From Thalassospira sp. (GTDB lineage: Bacteria; Pseudomonadota; Alphaproteobacteria; Rhodospirillales; Thalassospiraceae): a stretch of DNA of 64,000 nt. Both the position numbers and the translations under genes were made by a program. Positions 52,264-61,336 of this stretch are shown here, piece by piece. The notes below the pieces were generated by a model. That model saw nothing but the letters and a program-made list of their open reading frames with translations, was not told where the DNA came from and did no database searches. Location: assembly GCF_030690045.1 (NCBI RefSeq), contig NZ_JAUYHK010000016.1:658009-722008 (forward strand), read 5' to 3'. How positions within the stretch are numbered: position 1 is the first letter of the stretch; every line of letters begins with the position of its first letter.

Positions 52264-53271
52264 ATGATTTCTCGTTTTTTAAGGCCCGCAATCGGCTTTA
52301 CGGCGCTGGCCACGGTTTTCGGCGTATCGGCATTTGCCGGGGTGGCACAGGCCGACCCGGTCAAATTGCGCATTTCCAGCCCGGCGGTTGAATCCGACTG
52401 GCACGCCAAAATGCTGACCGTGTTCAAGGATGAACTGGAAAAATCATCGGCCGGTGAATTCAATGTTGAAATTCACCTGAATGAAAGCCTGTTCAAACAG
52501 GGCACCGAACCCGCCGCCATGCAGCGCGGCAATCTGGATATGGCGATGATTTCGGCCCAGGATATTGCCAAGCAAATCCCGGCATGGTCGGTCTTTACCG
52601 CCGGTTATCTGATCCGCGATCCGGCCCATCAAACCAATGTTTTCCGGGGCGATATCGGTCAGGAATTCTATAAAATGGTCGCCGATGAGATGAATATCGA
52701 AATCCTCGATGTCGGTTATCTCGGCACCCGGCAGCTCAATTTGCGCGGCACAAAGGAAATCAAGGTTCCGGCCGATCTGAACGGCACCAAATTGCGCATG
52801 CCCGGATCGGATGCGTGGCTGTTTCTCGGCTCGGCCTTGGGGACCAGCCCGACACCGATGGCCTTTGGCGAAGTCTATACCGGGCTTCAAACCGGCACCA
52901 TCGATGGTCAGGACAACCCCCTGCCAACCGTGCGGGCCGCCAAATTTTACGAAGTCACCAACCAGATCGTCCTGACCAATCATCTGGTCGATGCGATTTT
53001 CCTGTCGATGTCGAAAAAAACCTTTGATGCCCTGACGGCGGAACAACAGGCCGCCGTGCACGATGCGGCGATGAAGGCCACCGCCTATAACAATGAAAAC
53101 CGCATTGCGGACGAAGCCGGCCTGCTCGATTTCTTCAAGGGCGAAGGCCTGTCGGTCTATAGCCCGGATCTCGATGTCTTCCGCGCAACCGTGCAAAAAG
53201 CCTATCTGGAATCCGAGTTCGCCAAGGATTGGCCGGACGGGATTGTGGATCGCGTCAACGCTGTGGAATGA
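52264..53271 (+). CDS. TRAP transporter substrate-binding protein DctP-type
   Basis: A 335-residue periplasmic protein with a signal peptide (residues 1-30, ending AGVAQA). The DctP core is clear: KLRISSPAVESDWHAKML, GTEPAAMQRGNLDMAMIS, KLRMPGSDAWLFLGSALG and the ligand-Arg region LNLRGTKEIKVPADLNGTK (part). TRAP proteins bring in carboxylates or sugar acids with a Na+ gradient. Its stop overlaps the small-permease start. The start has AGGAGG-type ribosome site upstream. Confidence 0.93.
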   Translation: MISRFLRPAIGFTALATVFGVSAFAGVAQADPVKLRISSPAVESDWHAKMLTVFKDELEKSSAGEFNVEIHLNESLFKQGTEPAAMQRGNLDMAMISAQDIAKQIPAWSVFTAGYLIRDPAHQTNVFRGDIGQEFYKMVADEMNIEILDVGYLGTRQLNLRGTKEIKVPADLNGTKLRMPGSDAWLFLGSALGTSPTPMAFGEVYTGLQTGTIDGQDNPLPTVRAAKFYEVTNQIVLTNHLVDAIFLSMSKKTFDALTAEQQAAVHDAAMKATAYNNENRIADEAGLLDFFKGEGLSVYSPDLDVFRATVQKAYLESEFAKDWPDGIVDRVNAVE

Positions 53272-53789
53272 GGATTTCCGTGCGCTCTGTCATTCCTTTC
53301 CTGAAAACAGGTGCCGATGGCATCGCGGTGATTCTTTTCACCGCGATGTTCGGTCTTTTCCTGGTACAGGTGTTTTCGCGCTATGTCCTGAACGCGCCGC
53401 TGGGCTGGACGGTCGAAGTCTGCCTTGTTCTTTATATCTGGCTGGTCTTCTGGACATCGGCCTTTATCCTGCGCGAACGCGACCATGTGTCTTTCAACAT
53501 GCTGTTTCTGGCCGTTTCACCGGGTAAAAAACGGGTGATGGCGATCATCGGCATGGTGTGTATCGGGGCCGGTTTTGCGGCATCCCTGCCAATTGTGATT
53601 GATTATGTGGCCTTTATGCGGATCGAAAGTACCCCGGTTTTGCGGGTCGGCCTTGATCTGGTCTATGCGATTTTCCCGGTCTTTATTTTTGCGGTTGCCG
53701 TCCGCTCGCTGCTGTCTTTGTGGCGGCTGGCATCGCGGCGCTGGCAAACTGAAATCAATGCGATGACCGGCGAGGAAGAGCCATTATGA
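53268..53789 (+). CDS. TRAP transporter small permease DctQ-type
   Basis: A ~173-residue four-helix membrane protein. The family stretch LVQVFSRYVLNAPLGWTVEV (part) is followed by RERDHVSFNMLF and a terminal charged tail. It connects the binding protein to the large permease. The start is ambiguous: ATG 53268 overlaps the DctP stop (ATGA), while GTG 53280 has a better ribosome site (AGGA). The operon is dctPQM in order. Confidence 0.88.
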   Translation: MRISVRSVIPFLKTGADGIAVILFTAMFGLFLVQVFSRYVLNAPLGWTVEVCLVLYIWLVFWTSAFILRERDHVSFNMLFLAVSPGKKRVMAIIGMVCIGAGFAASLPIVIDYVAFMRIESTPVLRVGLDLVYAIFPVFIFAVAVRSLLSLWRLASRRWQTEINAMTGEEEPL

Positions 53790-55081
53790 GCGTGCCTTTT
53801 CTGTTTGCCCTTGGGGCGTTTTTGCTGCTGGGGGCGATTGGTGCGCCGATTGCCATGGCGGCCTTTGTCAGTTCCATCGCCTATTTCTTTATCACCGGGC
53901 AGGATGTCGGCCTGCTGGCCGAACAATCGCTAAACGGGCTGTTTAACAGCTATGTCCTGCTGGCGGTGCCGTTATTCATTCTGGCCGCCAATTTCATGAA
54001 TGCCGGCACGATCAGCGACCGTTTGCTGATGTTTTGTGTGGCGGTGGTCGGTCGGTTTCGCGGCGGGCTGGCGCATGTCAATGTTCTGGCCAGTGTGATT
54101 TTTTCGGGCATGTCGGGATCGGCGATTGCCGATGCCGCCGGGATCGGGCGCGTCATCATCGATATGATGTGCCGCAACAACCGCTATCCCGCCGGTTATG
54201 CCGCCGCCCTGACGGCCGCATCCAGCGTGATCGGCCCGATCATTCCGCCCTCGATCCCGATGATCCTCTATGCCCTGGTTTCCGATACTTCTGTCGGCTA
54301 TCTGTTTCTGGGCGGCGTGGTGCCGGGGCTGTTTCTGGCGCTGGTTTTGATGGCGCATGTGGTCTGGACATCGCACCGCCGCAATTTCGGCAAGGACGAA
54401 GCGGTGCCGATCCGCCAGATTCCCGGCCTGACCATGCGTGCTTTTCCGGCCTTGCTGTTGCCCGTCATCCTGCTGTACGGCATTTATGGCGGGATCACCA
54501 CCCCGACCGAGGCCGCCGCCGTTGCCGCCGCCTATGCGCTGATTTTATCGGTGGTGGTGTATCGGTCTTTGTCGTGGCGGCAATTTTATCATCTGGTGCT
54601 GGACGGGGCCAAATCGACATCGGTGGTCGGTTTGATCATCGCCTCGGCGCTGGTGCTGAATTATCTGGTCGCCAGTGAAAATATCCCGTCGGTTGTCGCC
54701 GGATATCTGGCCGATATCAATATGTCGCCGCTGATGTTCCTGCTCGGTGTCAATGTCATCATCCTGTTGTTGGGCTGTCTGTTTGATGCCACCACCCTGC
54801 TTTTGATCGTGGTGCCGCTGTTCCTGCCTGCGGCCAGCCATCTGGGTGTGGATCTGGTGCATTTCGGGGTGGTGGTGACGATCAATATCATGATCGGGCT
54901 GATCACCCCGCCCTATGGCATTTTGCTGTTTGTCCTCAATGGGGTGACCGGCATTCCGCTACGCGATATCATTCGCGAAATCTGGCCCTTTGTCGCGATA
55001 TTGCTGGTCGCGCTGATTGTTCTGGTGGTCTTTCCATCCATGGTGCTGTGGTTGCCGCGCCAGTTTGGCTATGGCGGATAA
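53786..55081 (+). CDS. TRAP transporter large permease DctM-type
   Basis: A 431-residue, twelve-helix secondary transporter subunit. Family blocks are GMSGSAIADAAGIGRVIIDM, PPSIPMILYALVSDTSVG and TTPTEAAAVAAAYALIL; the C-terminal TPPYGILLFVLNGVTG is the second conserved loop. Its ATG overlaps the small-permease stop by 4 bp. A perfect terminator (55085-55119) follows. Imports a sugar acid or related carboxylate, probably for the DapA-like lyase. Confidence 0.93.
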   Translation: MSVPFLFALGAFLLLGAIGAPIAMAAFVSSIAYFFITGQDVGLLAEQSLNGLFNSYVLLAVPLFILAANFMNAGTISDRLLMFCVAVVGRFRGGLAHVNVLASVIFSGMSGSAIADAAGIGRVIIDMMCRNNRYPAGYAAALTAASSVIGPIIPPSIPMILYALVSDTSVGYLFLGGVVPGLFLALVLMAHVVWTSHRRNFGKDEAVPIRQIPGLTMRAFPALLLPVILLYGIYGGITTPTEAAAVAAAYALILSVVVYRSLSWRQFYHLVLDGAKSTSVVGLIIASALVLNYLVASENIPSVVAGYLADINMSPLMFLLGVNVIILLLGCLFDATTLLLIVVPLFLPAASHLGVDLVHFGVVVTINIMIGLITPPYGILLFVLNGVTGIPLRDIIREIWPFVAILLVALIVLVVFPSMVLWLPRQFGYGG

Positions 55082-55084
55082 CCA

Positions 55085-55125
55085 AATCCCCCGCCGGGTA
55101 TTCATTCCGGCGGGGGATTGTTTTG
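55085..55125 (+). terminator. strong terminator after the TRAP operon
   Basis: AATCCCCCGCCGG (55085-55097) pairs with CCGGCGGGGGATT (55107-55119), a perfect 13-bp stem with a 9-nt loop, followed by a short T run. Confidence 0.9.
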
Positions 55126-55151
55126 CGCGGATTGTCGGGCAATTTGCCGGG

Positions 55152-57298
55152 TTATCCGGCCCGGACCCGGCCGACAAAATTGTTGGCCTCGTCCTGAAGG
55201 CTGTGGGCCTTTTGCAACAGGCCCTCGGCAACCTGCCGCGCCTTGCCCGACAAGGTTTGAACCGCTTCGGCGGCGCGGGCGACATTTTCCATATTGTCGG
55301 AAACCTGACGCACCCCGCCTGCGGCTTCTTCGGACCCATTGGCGATTTCGCCGGTGGCCGCCCCTTGCTGGCGCATGGCGGCGGCAATCGACCCGGAAAT
55401 CACATCCATTTCGCCAATGGTGCGGGCAATTGATGAAATCATCAAAACGGCCTTTTCGCTGACCGACCGCATTTCATCAATCTGGGTGCTGATATCCTCG
55501 GTCGCCCGCTGGGTTTGCGAGGCAAGGTTTTTAACCTCGCCCGCCACCACGGCAAATCCCTTGCCGGCATCTCCGGCCCGTGCCGCCTCGATGGTGGCAT
55601 TCAGGGCCAACAGATTGGTCTGATCGGCAATGGATGTGATCAGGTTGATCACCTCGCCAATGCGGTTTGCGGTTTCGGACATCATGCGCACGGTTTCATC
55701 GGATTTGCGGGCCTCGGCAACGGCGGTGCGCGATATTTCCTCGGCCTTGGCAACCTGACGTTCGATTTCGCGGATCGATGCCGACAATTCTTCGGTCGCG
55801 GATGATACCGAACTGACATTGCGCGATGCGTTTTGCGATGCCGTGCTGACATCGGCGGCGCGGGCCACATTGTCCCCGGCATTCTGCGCCATATATCGGC
55901 GGTATCGCGCATGTCGGTCACCGCCCCCAACAAATCGCCGACCATGGCATTGACCGAACTTTCAAACCCGTCGGCCATTTCCAGCAGGGCCTGACGGCGG
56001 CGCTGTTCGGCGCGTTCTTCGGCGGCATGGTTTTCGGCCCGCAGGCGTTCGGCCTCGCGGGCATTGTCGCGAAATGTTTCAACGGCGGCGGCCATATCGG
56101 CGATTTCATCCCGGCCTGTATCATGCACCGGGGTTTCAAGATCACCCCCTGTCAGGCGTTTCATCGCGGTATTGAGCGCGATCAGACGGCGCAGCAAATT
56201 GCGCTGCACATACAGCCACAAAATCAGGGCCGAAATCACAATCGCCGCCAGCGCCAGGGCGATCATTACCGTTGCCGCATTATCGATGGTCTGACCGACC
56301 GCCTGATTGGCCCCATCGATCTTGCTGCGCATTTCATCGAGCAACTGATCGGCGGTAACGGCGACACTTGCCGAAATCCGGGCATTTTCCGACAGGATCT
56401 GTTCAAGCGATGCGGCGGTTTTCAGTTCGGTGGTCCGAATGTCAAACAGGCTGCCCGGTTTGTTGGCCCCCATGCCGGTGGAAATCACGTCAAAGCCTGC
56501 ACGGGCTTTTTCCTGCATCTCCTGTTGCGGGATCGAGGCAATGCTGCTTTCAAGCTGGGTCAGGACCGGGCCGATCCAGAATTTGACGCGATCAATCGCA
56601 TCCTGATCGGCGGCGGCGGCGGTCTGTTCGGCAAGACCGGGGATTTTCAGGGAAAGGGCGCGCAAATCGCCCATATTTTGCGCATCAAAGGCATCGACAT
56701 CCAGCAACTGGTCAATGGTGTCAAAGGCCTCGTTGCGGCGTTCGGCATTTCCGACCAGCTCGTAAAGTGTCGAGGCATTGTTGGTCAGTTCCATATTGGC
56801 ATTGGTGCCAAGTTCGGTCGCGATCAGTTCAATACTGTTGGCCGCCGACAGGGTGTTGGCGACAAGCGCGATGCGGGTATTTTGCAACTCAAATGCCGTT
56901 CCGGCCGTATCGCGCAACAGCCGGATATTTTCAACCAGTTCGGTGGTCTGGCGGGAAAACTGATCCAGAATGAAACGGTCAACATCCAGTGCCGCCAGGG
57001 CGCGGATATCGTCATGAATGGCGCTTTGCACCGCATCCATATCCGATGTGGCCTGACGGGCGGCATCAAAATTGTCGGCGGTGGCAACATTGCGGGCAAT
57101 CGCGGTCAGGCGGTTGCTGCGCATATACAACCCTTGCCCCAGAATCAGGGCCGGGACGGCTTCATTGGCAACAATTTTCTGGCTGTCTTCGGTGGCCCGA
57201 AACGAAAAAACGGCGGTTGCAGCAGCACATACAGACAACAGGGCAATCGGCACAATTGCCAACATCAACCTGCCGCGCAATCCTAAACTGGCAGTCAT
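55152..57298 (-). pseudogene. methyl-accepting chemotaxis protein, disrupted by a 1-nt frameshift
   Basis: The gene encodes a receptor in two frames. The N-terminal ORF (57298 leftward) holds a first transmembrane helix (LMLAIVPIALLSVCAAATAV), a ~300-residue helical periplasmic sensor, a second helix (ALAAIVISALILWLYV) and a HAMP linker. The signalling domain is in another frame from 55892 leftward ([20 protein letters not shown] is the hairpin tip). Near 55893-55894 one base is missing, so that DTADI should continue into [12 protein letters not shown]. It may be a real mutation or a base-calling error. Confidence 0.8.
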
Positions 57299-57476
57299 AG
57301 AGCTCCCACTCCAAAAACCCGGGGCGCCGGTGGCGTTGTTATGCCGTTCTCGACCTTGTTATGAACCACCCCTGAAAGGTCCCGTTTCCTGCCCGTAAAT
57401 ATGGCGCGAACCCGCCATCAGGCAAGGAAATTCCGGCCCGTCACAATCATGTCACAACATGGCCGGTGGCCGGAAA

Positions 57477-58079
57477 TCAGGGCTTCCCGGCAAGAAACCC
57501 CTCGGCCATCAGGCAAAAGGCATCAACCGCTCTGGGCAGGGCGGATTGCGGGTCGTCGCTGTCTGCGACCCACAGGGCCGCATTCAGGGCCGCTCCGCAA
57601 AGAAGCCGGGCCGCGGCCTCGATATCGACGCGCTTCATAACGCCGTCGGCGATCAGTTTTGCGACCGCCTGTTTGGTGGCTTCCAGACAGGCGTTCTGGC
57701 TGGGCCAGTGGGACGGATCCCCCAGAAACGCCGGCCCGTCCAGCAGCACAATCCGCCTGACCTCGGAATCCAGTGCCATGGCGATATAGGCCGCCCCTTC
57801 CGCCAAAAGCTGCGCCCACGCATCCCCGGCATCATGGCTGGCCGTTCTGGCCCGCGCCGCCATCTCGCCGTCAACCTGTGCCACCACGGCGGCCAGCAAG
57901 CCCTTCTTGTCGCCGAAATTGTGATAAAGCGCCCCGCGCGTCAGGCCAACCGATGCGGTCAATTCATCCATCGACGCCGCCGCAAACCCTTCCGTCCCAA
58001 AGGCCTTGCGCCCGGCGGCAATCAGTTTTCTACGGTTTTCTTCCATGGTCTCCAGACGACGCCGCACAGCCATACCCAA
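57477..58079 (-). CDS. TetR-family transcriptional regulator
   Basis: A 200-residue regulator with an N-terminal HTH (GFAAASMDELTASVGLTRGALYHNFGDKKG, quoted in part: LTRGALYHNFGDKKG) and a C-terminal ligand-binding domain of TetR_C type. It is divergent from the Rid-family gene. The intergenic region carries repeated ATACG-N3-CGTAT operators and a TTGACA promoter box, so it most likely represses both its own gene and the Rid gene. Inducer unknown. Start uncertain between 58079 and 58073. Confidence 0.88.
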   Translation of the reverse strand: MGMAVRRRLETMEENRRKLIAAGRKAFGTEGFAAASMDELTASVGLTRGALYHNFGDKKGLLAAVVAQVDGEMAARARTASHDAGDAWAQLLAEGAAYIAMALDSEVRRIVLLDGPAFLGDPSHWPSQNACLEATKQAVAKLIADGVMKRVDIEAAARLLCGAALNAALWVADSDDPQSALPRAVDAFCLMAEGFLAGKP

Positions 58080-58109
58080 ACTCCCTTGTCACAGATGACA
58101 CCGGTATAT

Positions 58110-58186
58110 CATTTCACATACGCCACGTATATATCACTTGACATACGTCGCGTATGCAGTTTTATATACACATCGTATGTGAAATG
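58110..58186. promoter_or_regulatory. TetR operator array and promoter
   Basis: ATACGccaCGTAT (58118-58130) and ATACGtcgCGTAT (58143-58155) share arms and spacing. CATTTCACATACG (58110-58122) and CGTATGTGAAATG (58174-58186) form a 13-bp inverted repeat around them. TTGACA (58138-58143) and TTTATA (58161-58166) 17 bp apart form the rightward promoter, overlapped by the second operator. Confidence 0.8.
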
Positions 58187-58259
58187 GCGGAGCGGCATAG
58201 ACCCGTCGGCCCCGTTTTCAGGCACCCACAATCAGCCCCCCATAACAGGAAAATTTCCC

Positions 58260-58652
58260 ATGACACAACGCAACGTCGTTTTCCCCGCCGACCGGCATGA
58301 CCTTTATGCGCAACACGGCTATTCCGCCGCGATCCAGTCCGGTGATCTTCTGTTCGTGTCGGGTCAGGTCGGCAGCCGCAGCGACGGCTCGGCCGAACCG
58401 GATTTCGAGGCCCAGGTCCGTCTGGCCTTCGCCAATCTTGTGGCAACCTTGCAGGCGGGCGGATGCGGGCTTGACGATATCGTCGATGTCACAACCTTTC
58501 ATACCGATCCCGAAAACCAGTTCGGGACGATCATGACCGTCAAAAACGACATCTTCCCGAACGCCCCCTATCCGAACTGGACGGCAATCGGTGTCACCTG
58601 GCTTGCCGGGTTCGATTTCGAAATCAAGGTCATCGCCCGCATTCCGGGCTGA
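58260..58652 (+). CDS. Rid (YjgF/YER057c/UK114) family protein lacking the RidA arginine
   Basis: A 130-residue Rid-fold protein: FVSGQVGSRSDGSAEPDFEAQ, ANLVATLQAGGCGLDDIVDV and FEIKVIARIPG are family blocks. In RidA a conserved Arg (PARS region) is needed for imine/enamine deaminase activity. Here the matching segment reads YPNWTAIG, so the Arg is replaced and another Rid subfamily function is expected. It is divergent from, and likely controlled by, the TetR gene. Confidence 0.85.
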   Translation: MTQRNVVFPADRHDLYAQHGYSAAIQSGDLLFVSGQVGSRSDGSAEPDFEAQVRLAFANLVATLQAGGCGLDDIVDVTTFHTDPENQFGTIMTVKNDIFPNAPYPNWTAIGVTWLAGFDFEIKVIARIPG

Positions 58653-58850
58653 TTGTCAGGGCAGGGGTGCGGTCGCCAAGGTATCAAGGGAACCGCCCCC
58701 GCGCCTGATCACCGACACCGGGCAGGACGACCTTGCCGAAATCCGGGCCTTCATCGCCGGGGGCAATCCCACAAAAACCGTCTTTCCCGTGAAAACGGGA
58801 AACCAGACAGCCGCCCAGCACGTACCGAACCGGTCGCGTGTCTCGCCCGC
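58653..58850. other. non-coding spacer between Rid gene and XRE gene
   Basis: About 200 bp with no gene that I recognise. A frame reading LITDTGQDDLAEIRAFIAGG looks protein-like but lacks a start and a known family, so it may be a gene remnant. Convergent stop codons flank it. Confidence 0.3.
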
Positions 58851-59261
58851 TCAGCTCTGGATTGCGGTTTCAATCATGTCGTAATCAATCCCCAAAACCT
58901 TTGCCAGAGCCATTTGCAGTTTGCGCGAAGCCTGCTTTTTGCCGGTTTCGATCTGGCTGATATAGTTGGTTGAAACATCAACTTTTTCGGCCAGTTCCTG
59001 TTGCGTCAGTCCGCGCCATTCGCGGTAGACCTTCAACGGATTTTCGCCGTTGGCTTTGCGCACGGTCAATTCAAACGGATAAAACGGGCCGTCGGCGGCC
59101 TCAAGGGCAAGTTCACCCAGATATTGATCTTCCAGCATTTCCCGTGCCTCGGGGGTGGCCAGCCGTTTGAAGGTTTCAAGCGACATGGTAACGGCAACCG
59201 GGGTGCCCTGATCATTGTGAACAAACTGGACGGTTGGCGGGGTCTGTCTTTGGGTGCTCAT
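58851..59261 (-). CDS. XRE-family HTH regulator at the end of the Gabija-like operon
   Basis: A 136-residue regulator with a Phd-like N-terminus (GTPVAVTMSLETFKRLATPE) and a Cro/C1 HTH (LTQQELAEKVDVSTNYISQIETG). It is the paralogue of the protein at 49475-49876. ATG 59261 gives a matching length; an upstream in-frame start at 59309 would lengthen it. It lies 31 bp after the helicase stop on the same strand, so it is very likely co-transcribed with the defence genes and may control them. Association of Gabija-like operons with such a regulator is not one that I know. Confidence 0.8.
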   Translation of the reverse strand: MSTQRQTPPTVQFVHNDQGTPVAVTMSLETFKRLATPEAREMLEDQYLGELALEAADGPFYPFELTVRKANGENPLKVYREWRGLTQQELAEKVDVSTNYISQIETGKKQASRKLQMALAKVLGIDYDMIETAIQS

Positions 59262-59292
59262 TGGTGTGTCTGCCTGTCTGGTGGTAAGCTTG

Positions 59293-60684
59293 TCATGTAA
59301 CCTGACCATCCGCCGCGATCCGGGCGATACGCCATCCGCGTTCTGAAAGTGCAGTTATTTCTTCAGGCGTAAATGTATCGGATGGCAAGGCGAGACACAA
59401 AAGATGGGTTGGGCGGGTCATGGCGACGTAGTGCAGCTTCAGACGACTAAGGTTCTGTACTCCTTCTCCGTTACCGCCTTGCTTTTCTTGCAATAACCAG
59501 CTTTTGAGTTTGCCGTGGTAATAGCCGTTCCAGAAGGTCTCCAACACCAAGACGCCGGTGTGGGTCTCTCCCTTCACCGAGTGAATGGAGCCAAGACGAA
59601 TTTTCGGTAGCTGTTCGTCTTTTTGGTAAATCGTCCCAGCCTTTGCATCCACAGGAGTATCCGCCCCGGCATCAGGCCAATTTAAAAATGCCTGGGGTAC
59701 CTGATACGTTGCCTCTCCCTCGAACACAGATTCGGCAACGTTACTAACTTTCCGTTGCCACTCATCATCCCATTTCTGCCGAGTCAGTTCTTCGCCATCA
59801 ACGACGAAACAGCGCATGAACTCGCAGTAGCTGGCGAACACTTCCTGTTTATCGGCCAGCACCTCACGGATATAGCGGTCCTTTCGCTGCCGTCGGACAA
59901 CTTTCCCTCCGGCACGGCGCACTGCTTCCAAAATTCCCGCTGCGATGCTCTCAACCATGCTATGCAGATTGCCGCTTCCGTCCTTGTCAAACTTGGCCCG
60001 CCCAGCTTGAAAGTAGCCGACAAAGGTATCAGGCTTAGGGTCGGCTCTGGTTTGTTCGGGCGCGTAGGCATTCCAATAATCACAGACAGAATTCGGTTTA
60101 TTGTTATCGTCATTCGGCTCTTTGTGTTTGCCGCCAACGGCGACGAAACTGCCATTTTCTAAAGATTCCGGCGTAAAAATTTCACGCAAATAATCTGTGA
60201 AGACAGGAAGAACATGTGCTCGCGCATTTTCTTCAAACAAAAAGACGGTATGCACCCCACCAACATCCGCGCCTGCCTTTCTTTGGTCGGGACCTTTTCC
60301 GGTTAGCCCCTGCGGCACGATAGCAAACGGAGCTGCGAAGTTTGCTATGGACTGTCCAAAGCGATGACTGTCGGGAATATCGCGCTTGATATTCTCGTCA
60401 TCATTGGGAAAAACCCACGTTGTTGGAATTTCTTTTGAATCTACGCTGTGAAAGATCGCCTGATTGGCATCACCAAAACGCTGACATACAATGTTCGTTT
60501 CCCCATTAACAAACACTCGGTGCAGAATATTTGATTGCAACTCACTGTTATCCTGTGCCTCGTCAATAAAAAGGACGGGAAATCGATCAATTATGTGATG
60601 ACGAGCAGCGGGTAAAACGTCAAGAAGTCGATGTCCGTATACGAACATATCACTGTAGGTATGATATCCTTTCTTACTTGACAC
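59293..60684 (-). CDS. UvrD-type helicase, C-terminal part (GajB-like, frame-split)
   Basis: 463 residues, in frame with GTG 60684. It contains helicase motif II (FIDEAQD, about 41-45), motif III (QRFGDANQAIFHS), SHRFGQSI, motif V (GSIHSVKGETHTGVLVLE) and motif VI (LKLHYVAMTRPTHLL). It lacks Walker A, which lies in the upstream piece. The two parts overlap by 11 bp in different frames; one extra base in the shared AAGTAAGAAAGG would explain the split. Together with the OLD nuclease it matches the Gabija (GajAB) pair. Confidence 0.85.
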   Translation of the reverse strand: MSSKKGYHTYSDMFVYGHRLLDVLPAARHHIIDRFPVLFIDEAQDNSELQSNILHRVFVNGETNIVCQRFGDANQAIFHSVDSKEIPTTWVFPNDDENIKRDIPDSHRFGQSIANFAAPFAIVPQGLTGKGPDQRKAGADVGGVHTVFLFEENARAHVLPVFTDYLREIFTPESLENGSFVAVGGKHKEPNDDNNKPNSVCDYWNAYAPEQTRADPKPDTFVGYFQAGRAKFDKDGSGNLHSMVESIAAGILEAVRRAGGKVVRRQRKDRYIREVLADKQEVFASYCEFMRCFVVDGEELTRQKWDDEWQRKVSNVAESVFEGEATYQVPQAFLNWPDAGADTPVDAKAGTIYQKDEQLPKIRLGSIHSVKGETHTGVLVLETFWNGYYHGKLKSWLLQEKQGGNGEGVQNLSRLKLHYVAMTRPTHLLCLALPSDTFTPEEITALSERGWRIARIAADGQVT

Positions 60685-61336
60685 CCAGTTTTAATTTTTT
60701 CTGGAAATTTATTAGATCATCAATAGTGATGTGATTAGGGAATATATCTAAATTCCCATTAGCGCATGATGGAGAGATCGACACGATACCTTCCGAATAA
60801 GAAATATTTATTCTAAAGTATTTGTTTTTGTTTCGATGGTTAAGTAGACGATATTTTTTTTTAAAATCAAAATCATATCCCTTAACAAACTGAACTTCGT
60901 CTTTGATCTTCTCAAAACACAGATCGTCGTCGATTAGGCAATCCCAGCCTTTCCACCTCAGATAAGGAATCGCCAAAAACTTATCCACGAAACCGTGTAT
61001 CGTCCCAATGAAATGCGGATAGCTCAACAGAACCTGACCTTCCGCAGTTGAGCCGAGCTTTTTTTCAATTTCATCACGCGCGACATTGGTATGCGAAAGA
61101 ACACAAATACCGCGCCTTGTATCCACCCACTTACGGGCAAGGATTGCCAGTTTGGTAACCAGTAGCGTAGTCTTGCCGCTACCGGGACAAGCGGCGACAT
61201 CAATAGAAGTTCTGTCCTTCAGCACCTTCTGCCGAGCCGGATCGAACGCTTCATCAGGCAGCCCCATAACACGGGATGCCCAAGCAATATCGTCATCGGT
61301 AATCTCGGGAAAAACAAATGGCGCAAGGTCCTTCAT
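60674..61336 (-). CDS. UvrD-type helicase, N-terminal part (GajB-like, frame-split)
   Basis: 220 residues carrying Walker A (ACPGSGKTTLLV, about residues 49-60) and motif Ia-like CVLSHTNVARDEI. The frame ends at TAA (60674) just where the C-terminal piece begins, so this product alone would be a non-functional half unless a +1 slip occurs. Its ATG overlaps the OLD nuclease stop by 4 bp (61333-61336). The tail around 60680-60900 is AT-rich compared with the rest of the window, a sign of horizontal origin. Confidence 0.85.
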   Translation of the reverse strand: MKDLAPFVFPEITDDDIAWASRVMGLPDEAFDPARQKVLKDRTSIDVAACPGSGKTTLLVTKLAILARKWVDTRRGICVLSHTNVARDEIEKKLGSTAEGQVLLSYPHFIGTIHGFVDKFLAIPYLRWKGWDCLIDDDLCFEKIKDEVQFVKGYDFDFKKKYRLLNHRNKNKYFRINISYSEGIVSISPSCANGNLDIFPNHITIDDLINFQKKLKLGVK

